A stretch of 64,000 nt of DNA, taken from JAWWPY01 sp963822825 (GTDB taxonomy: Bacteria > Actinomycetota > Actinomycetes > Streptosporangiales > Streptosporangiaceae). The notes beneath the pieces were generated by a model. The model was given only the letters and a program-made list of their open reading frames with translations. It was not told where the DNA came from and made no database searches. This document shows positions 17,724 through 26,132 of this stretch, piece after piece (the stretch's first letter is position 1; each line of letters opens with the position of its first letter). The translations under genes were made by a program, and so were the position numbers. The DNA lies in the NCBI GenBank assembly GCA_963822825.1, contig CAWGIW010000015.1, positions 1 to 64,000 of the forward strand. Direction: 5' to 3'.

Positions 17724-19259
17724 TCAGTTCCGCGATGCGATCCCGGCATCGAAACCGCCGGGAACAACCTGGACCGAAGCACCCCGCGCGGTGACGGGCC
17801 TCCAGTCCCTGGTGCAGCACAACCAGAGCAGAGTGCACCCGGCCTCAGTGACGCCGAGGAGAACGATCCCCAGATCTCCGGCCAGCGCAGGCCGGGCGAG
17901 CCACGCTGGATGCAGGCCGGTGAGGAACACGACGGGCAACTCGCTCACGGCCGTGGCGCTGGCCAAGACCACCGCGACCCAATCCAGCCTGCTCGCGGGG
18001 AACAGGGCGAGGAGCGGGAAGATCAGGGCGGCGTACCAGGGCTGCTGCTGGGGCGAGAGGATCAGCAAGGCCAGCGCGGCCGCCAGCGCCACCCGGACGG
18101 CCGGAAGGTCCCGCGACCCAGGCGGCATTCGCGACAGCAGGATCGCGGCCAGTACCGCCGACCCGATCAGCGCCGCCGCGTCGAGGCGGGCGTTCGAGAT
18201 GTGCCAGCGGAGCGTCTTCTGGAGCATGAGGACGGGCAGAGCCCAGGGCGATGGGCCGACCGGCCTGGCCGCGACGCCCGTTGTCGCCGAGATCGCGGCC
18301 GGCCCGGCCAGCACATAGCCCGGAACCAAGACCGCCGCCATCCCGAGCGCCAGAGCGGCGAGCGTACGCGGGGACCGCCGCGCACACCACGCCAGACCCG
18401 CACCGAAGAGCACGTACGGCGCCTTGATGGCCGCGGCCAGCCCGAGCAGGATGCCGGCCAGCAGTCCCCGGCGGGAACCCACCCGCCGCATGGCGAGCAG
18501 AGCGGACAGGCCCGCGGCCGCGGCCAGGACATCGTTATGGCCACTGGCCATCATCTCGAACAGCATGAGCGGGTTGACCGACCACAACAGGTGCACGCGA
18601 ACCCGCCGGGCCGCATCGGAGCGCACCAGCCGGTCGAGCACGCCAACCAGCGCCAGGTACGCGAGCGCGTCCCACACCTTCAGCCAGAACAGGGTGCGCG
18701 CGACCGAGGTCCCGCCCAGCCCCGACGCGGCCGCCTCGGTCACGGTCGCGACCGGGCCATAAGGCGACGGAACATCTGGATACGTAAATACCGTACCGGT
18801 CCCGATCGGGTCGCCTGAGGACGTCAGTTGCCTGGGCGTCATGACGTAGGGGCTGTGCCCGAGTGCGGCAATCCGCCCGGCCGCCACGTACACCAGCAGG
18901 TCGTTGGACCCCACCGGGGGAATCACCATCAGGGCGACCACCGCGACGACGGACCCGAGGATCAGCCGCCGGGGACGGGGCCGCCAGCCCCGCCTGGCCG
19001 CCACCAGCCCGGCGGCCAGGCCCACCCCGCCCAGCACGACCGCCAGCCACAACGCGGCCGACACGACCATGGGCGAGGCCGAGACGTGGACGAACCACGG
19101 CGGCCACGGCGGGGCGGGCGAGAAGGCTCGCACACCCACCCCCGGAGACGGGCCGCCCGCCCCCACGGCCACCACCAGGGTGACGCTGGCCCCGATGGCG
19201 ACCTGCGCAGTCCTCGGCATCCACCGGTGGGCCGCTCCCTGAGCTGAACCATCCGGCAC
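17724..19259 (-). CDS. GT-C membrane glycosyltransferase (GT87 / MptB-like mannosyltransferase)
   Basis: This encodes up to 511 residues with about 12 hydrophobic helices. The first large external loop contains SNDLLVYVAAGRIAALGHSPY and, later, DVPSPYGPV, the arrangement typical of polyprenol-phosphate-mannose-dependent GT-C enzymes in actinobacteria (SND and YGP motifs; the Asp is the likely catalytic base). Such enzymes extend lipoglycans or glycosylate surface proteins from the outer membrane face. The annotated start is GTG 19259; ATG 19220 (MPRTAQV) is an alternative. It precedes paralog 2 by 50 bp, supporting a functional link between that family and glycan transfer. Confidence 0.75.
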   Translation of the reverse strand: MPDGSAQGAAHRWMPRTAQVAIGASVTLVVAVGAGGPSPGVGVRAFSPAPPWPPWFVHVSASPMVVSAALWLAVVLGGVGLAAGLVAARRGWRPRPRRLILGSVVAVVALMVIPPVGSNDLLVYVAAGRIAALGHSPYVMTPRQLTSSGDPIGTGTVFTYPDVPSPYGPVATVTEAAASGLGGTSVARTLFWLKVWDALAYLALVGVLDRLVRSDAARRVRVHLLWSVNPLMLFEMMASGHNDVLAAAAGLSALLAMRRVGSRRGLLAGILLGLAAAIKAPYVLFGAGLAWCARRSPRTLAALALGMAAVLVPGYVLAGPAAISATTGVAARPVGPSPWALPVLMLQKTLRWHISNARLDAAALIGSAVLAAILLSRMPPGSRDLPAVRVALAAALALLILSPQQQPWYAALIFPLLALFPASRLDWVAVVLASATAVSELPVVFLTGLHPAWLARPALAGDLGIVLLGVTEAGCTLLWLCCTRDWRPVTARGASVQVVPGGFDAGIASRN

Positions 19260-19334
19260 AATCGGTCCTATCGTTACCCGGCTATCCCGAGCGAGCCCCG
19301 GCCCGCCCGGGTGGTTACGCGGCGGGCATGTCTA

Positions 19335-19349
19335 ATTACGGATTGTAAT
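19335..19349. promoter_or_regulatory. Inverted repeat ATTAC-N5-GTAAT
   Basis: Five-base arms (ATTAC / GTAAT) separated by five bases lie in an A/T-rich patch about 76 bp upstream of the GT87-like gene start. The position suits an operator or promoter element; no regulator can be assigned. Confidence 0.3.
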
Positions 19350-19416
19350 GCCATGGCTCATGAAAGCCGCGCCTGATCAACCCCTGGCCGCCTGCCTCAC
19401 CCGCCGGAGCAGGTGC

Positions 19417-20112
19417 TCAGCGGTACAGGACCCCCTGGGCCAGCGGGTTGTCCGGCGCGCCCCGCACCCCCGCGACCGCGGTGATTACATAATCGAGCGC
19501 TGAACCACCGCTGGCCAGGTGAACATCCGTCTCGAGCGACGGCGGGCACTTGCCGGTCGGATTCGCGGTCGTTTCCATGCGCAGGTCGACGAGCGCACCC
19601 CCGCTGATGCCGCCAAGGAATACATTCCCAGCGCAACCGGCGGGCTGGATATTAAATGAGCCTATGTCACTCCCTGGCGCGCCGGAATGGTCCAGGTTCA
19701 GTGAGAAACTCTCGGTAATGGTGACCAGGGTAACCTGGCCGCCCCACGTGCCGAGGATCCCAGAAGGTATACCGCCGGCCCGGCCGACGGGTACGTCACT
19801 GTGGTGGGCAGTCCTCGCGCCGCGCCGCGCGAGGCCGCGCCGCGCGGCGGCCCGGCCGCGATGCGCGGGAGGGCTCGCTACCGGGCTCGCCGGAGCCGCG
19901 AGGCGGGGCGCGGCCAGGGGAAATGAGGCGTGCTCGGCGGAGGAGGCGTGGTCGGAACCGCGGGTCAGGGCGACGGCCAGCCCGGCGGCCAGCAGCGCCA
20001 CCACCGGGCCCGCAATAGCAGCGGCCCGGGCCCAGCGGCTCCATCCGCCGTATTTATCTTTTGCCCGGCCGAATGCTGACGAATTTCTCGAACCTGGAAA
20101 TTGCCCGCTCAT
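19417..20112 (-). CDS. Membrane-anchored protein of unknown function
   Basis: This encodes about 231 residues from ATG 20112, preceded by a GGGGGGCGG stretch; a GTG/ATG further upstream is less likely. A basic start is followed by one membrane helix (about 33-53, IAGPVVALLAAGLAVAL), then an Ala/Pro/Arg-rich linker of about 60 residues. The external C-terminal domain of about 120 residues (GILGTWGGQVTLVTITESF ... TGKCPPSLETDVHL) has two cysteines. I do not recognize the domain; its beta-strand-rich pattern and the G-TW-G opening resemble small secreted lipocalin-like or sensor domains. Base composition of the 5' end is lower in GC than the neighbours. Confidence 0.6.
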   Translation of the reverse strand: MSGQFPGSRNSSAFGRAKDKYGGWSRWARAAAIAGPVVALLAAGLAVALTRGSDHASSAEHASFPLAAPRLAAPASPVASPPAHRGRAAARRGLARRGARTAHHSDVPVGRAGGIPSGILGTWGGQVTLVTITESFSLNLDHSGAPGSDIGSFNIQPAGCAGNVFLGGISGGALVDLRMETTANPTGKCPPSLETDVHLASGGSALDYVITAVAGVRGAPDNPLAQGVLYR

Positions 20113-20517
20113 TACCGCCCCCCGGCTGCGAATCATTGTCGCTGCCTTTCAACATAGCGTGACTGAAAACAGGGAAAGCCGCCCGGGGCACCTGGTGACG
20201 GCCCATCGCAATGGGGCGGCCGATTCCGCCTGGCTAATCACCGGGCGTGGCCTGGCCGGATCGCTCCGCGCTTAGTTGTGCCTGATCAAGGGCATGCCGG
20301 GGGCGGCGGCGAGGTACCCCGCCGCATGAGATCTGTTAGAGATCGCCCCGGCGCCGCATGGGTCGCGCATGGGCGTGGCTCTGGGCCAGTTTCCGGGGCT
20401 TCACTATGTCCTGTCCGGGCTGAACACCGGCCCTGACCGCTGTCACCAAGCGCCCGCCGATGTGCGGGCGGCCACCGTGACCGCTGTTCACCTGCGGGCG
20501 ACGTCTAGGAGGGCCCC
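20113..20517. other. Intergenic region upstream of the kdp operon
   Basis: No gene is supported in these 405 bases. They should contain the kdp promoter. Visible elements are a direct repeat of GAGATC near 20330-20345, and a repeat pair flanking a hairpin at 20435-20492. I looked for the conserved core of a c-di-AMP (ydaO) riboswitch and did not find it. Confidence 0.6.
20435..20492 (+). promoter_or_regulatory. Direct repeats flanking a hairpin upstream of kdpF
   Basis: GACCGCTGTCACC (20435-20447) and GACCGCTGTTCACC (20479-20492) are near-identical direct repeats. Between them, CGCCCGC (20451-20457) and GCGGGCG (20464-20470) form a 7-bp stem with a 6-base loop. The element ends 25 bp before the first start codon, a plausible place for KdpE binding or for transcript-level control. 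Confidence 0.4.
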
Positions 20518-20607
20518 GTGCTCGACCTGCTCTATATCGGCATAACGATTGTCGTTTTCGCCGCGCTCTTCCTGCTCATCAAGGGGGTCGAGCGCTTTGA
20601 GCGTTGA
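20518..20607 (+). CDS. 29-residue single-helix membrane peptide upstream of kdpF
   Basis: The GTG at 20518 follows a strong AGGAGG at 5-base spacing. The peptide LDLLYIGITIVVFAALFLL forms one membrane helix and is followed by IKGVERFER. The stop overlaps the kdpF start region by 11 bases (TTG 20597), so the two are translationally coupled. It has no counterpart in the four-subunit Kdp complex. Its KdpF-like size, topology and ...ERF tail suggest a diverged second KdpF-like peptide or a small regulator of the pump. Such ORFs are easily missed by automated annotation. Confidence 0.65.
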   Translation: MLDLLYIGITIVVFAALFLLIKGVERFER

Positions 20608-20686
20608 GAACTGGATCGGTCTGATCGGCGGCGTCCTGCTGACGATCTACCTGTTCGTGGCCCTCGTGCTGCCTGAGAGGTTCTGA
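20597..20686 (+). CDS. kdpF: Potassium-transporting ATPase subunit KdpF
   Basis: This encodes 29 residues from a TTG start: SVENWIGLIGGVLLTIYLFV and then ALVLPERF. The single helix and the terminal PERF are diagnostic of KdpF, the small stabilizing subunit of the KdpFABC pump. The stop (TGA) shares its A with the ATG of kdpA, so the two are tightly coupled. The TTG start was chosen because it gives the family-standard MSVENW beginning and length. Confidence 0.85.
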   Translation: MSVENWIGLIGGVLLTIYLFVALVLPERF

Positions 20687-22385
20687 TGAGTAGCTCCCTC
20701 GCGGGCTGGCTTCAGCTCGCCCTGCTGGTGGCCGCGCTGGCCGCGTGCTACGTGCCGGTCGGCAACTACATGGCCCACATATTCGGGGGGTACGGGGGGT
20801 CGTCCCCCCGGGACGGCAGCAGCACAACGGACAAGCACTGGCGGGTCGAGCGCGGCATCTACAAGGTCATCGGCATCGACCCGAGGGCCGACCAGAAGTG
20901 GAGCGCGTACCTGCGCAGCATGCTCGCGTTCTCCCTGGTGAGTGTGCTGTTCCTGTACGGCCTCGAGCGGTTGCAGCATTACCTGCTGCTCTCCCTCGGC
21001 ATGGCCAACGTCCCGCCGGCCCTGGCCTGGAACACGGCCGCCTCGTTCGTGACCAACACCAACTGGCAGAACTACTCCGGCGAGTCCACCATGGGCTACC
21101 TGGTGCAGATGTCCGGCCTCGCGGTGCAGAACTTCCTGTCGGCCGGCGTGGGCATCGTGGTCGCGATCGCGATGATCCGCGGGTTCATCCGGTCCAGGAC
21201 CGACAAGCTCGGCAACTTCTGGGTCAACCTGACCAGAATCACGATCCGGTACCTGATTCCGCTGTCGATCCTCGGCGGGATCATCCTCATGGCCGGCGGC
21301 GTGATCGACAACTTCGCCAGCTACCACACGGTGACCACCCTGTCCGGCGCGCACCAGACGATCGTCGGCGGCCCGGTGGCCTCGCAAGAGGTCATCAAGG
21401 ACGCCGGGAACAACGGCGGTGGCTTCTTCAACGCCAACTCCGCGCACCCGTTCGAGAACCCGAACCCGTTCACGAACTGGTTCGAGATCTTCCTGCTGCT
21501 GCTGACGGCGTTCGCACTGCCGCGGACGTTCGGCAAGATGGTCAAGGACAACCGGCAGGGCTACGCGCTGCTCGCGGTCATGGTGATCATCTGGCTGGCC
21601 GCGGTCGGCGGCATCAGCTTCTTCGAGGCGCAGGGCGCCGGAGCGGCCCCGCAACTCGCACACGGCGCGATGGAAGGCAAGAACGTCGCGTTCGGCACCT
21701 CCGGTTCCTCGCTGTTCGCGGCGTCAACGACAGTCACCTCGACCGGGGCGGTGAACTCCTTCCATGATTCGTTCACCCCGTTCGGCGGCGGCATCGCCCT
21801 GTTCGACATCGCGCTGGGCGAGATCGCGCCCGGCGGCGTCGGCGCCGGCCTTTACGGCATCCTGGTGCTGGCCATGGTCACGGTGTTCGTCGCCGGGCTG
21901 ATGGTCGGCCGGACCCCGGAATACCTGGGCAAGAAGATCCGGCCGACCGAGATGAAGTACGCCGCCTTGTACTTCCTGACCCTCCCCGTGGTCATCCTGA
22001 CCGCGGCCGGGCTGTCCATCGGGCTCAAAGTTCCGCAGAAATCGATCCTTAATCCCGGCCCGCATGGCCTGACCGAGATCGTGTACGCGTTCGCGTCGAT
22101 GGCCAACAACAACGGCTCGGCCTTCGCCGGCCTGACCACGAACACCACCTGGTACAACACGGCCGGCGGCATCGTGATGCTGATCGGCCGGTTCGCGCCC
22201 GAGATCTTCGCCCTCGGCCTGGCCGGGTCGCTGGCCCGGCAGAGTCCGGTGCCCGCGAGCGCGGGGACGCTGGATACCAGGACGCCGCTGTTCGTCGGCA
22301 TGCTGGTCGGCGTCATCCTCATCCTGGTCGGCCTGACGTACTTCCCGGCCCTCGCGCTGGGCCCGTTCGCAGAAGGGCTGCGTTG

Positions 22386-22386
<1 letters not shown>
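20686..22386 (+). CDS. kdpA: Potassium-transporting ATPase subunit KdpA
   Basis: This encodes 566 residues, the usual length, with about ten membrane helices and pore-lining segments such as NNGGGFFNANSAHPFENP and SMANNNGSAFAGL, which form parts of the potassium filter in the SKT-superfamily pore. It is the ion-conducting subunit of KdpFABC. An insertion near the N-terminus (about residues 33-47, GGYGGSSPRDGSS) separates MAHIF from HWRVERGIY, which are almost adjacent in typical KdpA. It is encoded by a G6/C6 palindrome (20784-20812) found also in the MMPL gene. The stop overlaps the kdpB ATG (TGATG). Confidence 0.95.
20784..20812. repeat. In-frame G/C palindromic element, copy 1 (inside kdpA)
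   Basis: The sequence is CGGGGGGTA followed by the hairpin CGGGGGG-TCGT-CCCCCCG and GG. The same element (one base longer) occurs at 42865-42894. Here it is translated as part of GGYGGSSPR; in the other gene it is read in a different frame. The inserted residues sit between two segments that are normally adjacent in KdpA. Confidence 0.75.
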
Positions 22387-24555
<2,169 letters not shown>

Positions 24556-24562
24556 CCTGACC

Positions 24563-25198
24563 ATGAATCGCCTACCCAGCATCGTCCGGCAGCACGTCGC
24601 GGCGCTGCGCGGGCTCCTGCTCTTCACCGTGATCTGCGGGATCATCTACCCGGTGGTCATGCTGGGCATCGCCCAGCTGGCCTTCCACAAGCAGGCCAAC
24701 GGCTCGCTGGTCAGCTACAAGGGGCAGGTGGTCGGCTCCAGCCTGCTCTGCCAGGAGTTCACCGACGCCAAGGGCAACCCGCTGCCGCAGTACTTCCAGC
24801 CCCGGCCGTCGGTCGCGGCCAACTCGGCGGTCAAGACCGACTACGGCTGCGACCCGCTGTTCTCCGGGGCATCCAACCTGGGCCCGAACAACCCGGTGCT
24901 GGTGAAGGACATCAAGCAGCGCCAGCAGCAGATCGCCGCGTTCGACCACGTCAAGATCTCCCAGATCCCGCCGGACGCGGTGACGGCCTCGGCATCGGGC
25001 CTCGACCCCTATATCTCACCCGCCTACGCCTACCTCCAGGTGAACACGGTCGCCGGGGCCCGGCATGCGAGCCCAGCCGCGATACGCGCCCTGGTCAGCC
25101 AGTTTGTCCAGGGCCGCAATCTCGGGTTCCTCGGCGAGCCGCGGGTCGATGTTCTCAACCTGAACATCGCGCTCGACCAGAAGTTCCCCACCTCGTGA
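24563..25198 (+). CDS. kdpC: Potassium-transporting ATPase subunit KdpC
   Basis: This encodes 211 residues. One N-terminal membrane helix (about 16-38, LLLFTVICGIIYPVVMLGIA) anchors a periplasm-side domain with the KdpC patterns GSSLLCQEF, YFQPRPS and SASGLDPYISPAYA, and ends NLNIALD. KdpC is the soluble-domain subunit that stabilizes nucleotide binding by KdpB. It has eight bases of spacing from kdpB and nine to kdpE, consistent with one transcript. A short insertion (CDPLFSGASNLGPNNP) in the middle is common in actinobacterial forms. Confidence 0.94.
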   Translation: MNRLPSIVRQHVAALRGLLLFTVICGIIYPVVMLGIAQLAFHKQANGSLVSYKGQVVGSSLLCQEFTDAKGNPLPQYFQPRPSVAANSAVKTDYGCDPLFSGASNLGPNNPVLVKDIKQRQQQIAAFDHVKISQIPPDAVTASASGLDPYISPAYAYLQVNTVAGARHASPAAIRALVSQFVQGRNLGFLGEPRVDVLNLNIALDQKFPTS

Positions 25199-25206
25199 GC
25201 TGAACG

Positions 25207-26049
25207 ATGGATGCAGTAGCTCCAGACGAGGGTGCCGGCGGCCAGCACGGCTCACCGGCACCCTCGCCCGGGCCGGTCCTGAGGACGGCACCCGGGCCCG
25301 CGGCCCAGCCCGGGGCGGCACCCGCCCCGGCCATCCGCGTCCTCATCGTGGACGACGAACCGGCCATGCTCCGGGCTTTGCTGATCAACCTGCGCGCCCG
25401 CGACTACGACGTCACCACCGCGCCGACCGGCCGCGCGGCGCTGGCCGAAGCGGTCAGGCGACCACCGGACGCCGTCATCCTCGACCTGGGCCTGCCTGAT
25501 GTCGACGGCGTCGAGGTGATCCGCGGGCTGCGCGGCTGGTCACGGGCACCGGTCATCGTGCTCTCCGGGCGCACCGGGTCAGGGGACAAAATCGGCGCCC
25601 TGGACGCGGGCGCCAATGACTACGTCACCAAGCCGTTCTCCATGGAGGAACTGCTCGCCCGGCTGCGTGCGGTGCTCCGCCGGGACGAATCCGCGCGTTT
25701 CGGGCTCCGGGTGACGATCGGCCGCCACCGCATCGACCTGGATGCGCACACGGTGCGGGCCACCGCCGGGCCCAACAGCACCGGGCCCGACAGCACCGGG
25801 ACGGGGGACAGCGAGGCGGTGCACCTGACCCCGACGGAGTGGCGGCTGCTGGAGCCCTTGCTGCGCAACCCGGGACGGCTGGTCGGATCCCGGCAGCTGC
25901 TGACCGAGGTGTGGGGGCCTGGCTTCGAGCACAGCACCAACTACCTGCGTTTCCACATGGCCAGGCTGCGCCGGAAGCTGGAGGACGACCCGGCCCGGCC
26001 CCGCCACCTGCTGACCGAGCCCGGCATGGGCTACCGCTACCAGCCCTAG
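25207..26049 (+). CDS. kdpE: KdpE-type response regulator, copy 1
   Basis: This encodes 280 residues. After a disordered Pro/Ala-rich extension of about 40 residues, the receiver domain begins at IRVLIVDDE; the phosphoacceptor Asp lies in VILDLGLPDVDG and the conserved Lys in YVTKPF. An extra Ser/Thr/Gly-rich linker (GPNSTGPDSTGTGDS) precedes the OmpR-type winged helix (LTPTEWRLLEPLLRNPG, WGPGFE, RKLEDDPARPRHLLTEPGMG region), which ends YRYQP as in KdpE. The true start could be downstream of 25207, since there is no obvious ribosome site. The gene lies between kdpC and kdpD, unlike the usual kdpD-kdpE order, and a second copy follows kdpD. Confidence 0.87.
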   Translation: MDAVAPDEGAGGQHGSPAPSPGPVLRTAPGPAAQPGAAPAPAIRVLIVDDEPAMLRALLINLRARDYDVTTAPTGRAALAEAVRRPPDAVILDLGLPDVDGVEVIRGLRGWSRAPVIVLSGRTGSGDKIGALDAGANDYVTKPFSMEELLARLRAVLRRDESARFGLRVTIGRHRIDLDAHTVRATAGPNSTGPDSTGTGDSEAVHLTPTEWRLLEPLLRNPGRLVGSRQLLTEVWGPGFEHSTNYLRFHMARLRRKLEDDPARPRHLLTEPGMGYRYQP

Positions 26050-26132
26050 ACACCCCAATCGACGCCAGTTGCGGACCCGGCCTGGTCGACCCGCACACTG
26101 GTAGTGAGCAGGAATTCCCTGACAGGGAGATC

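Noticed and set aside
20113..20517. c-di-AMP (ydaO-type) riboswitch before kdp
   Set aside because: The conserved core elements were not found; only a simple hairpin is present.
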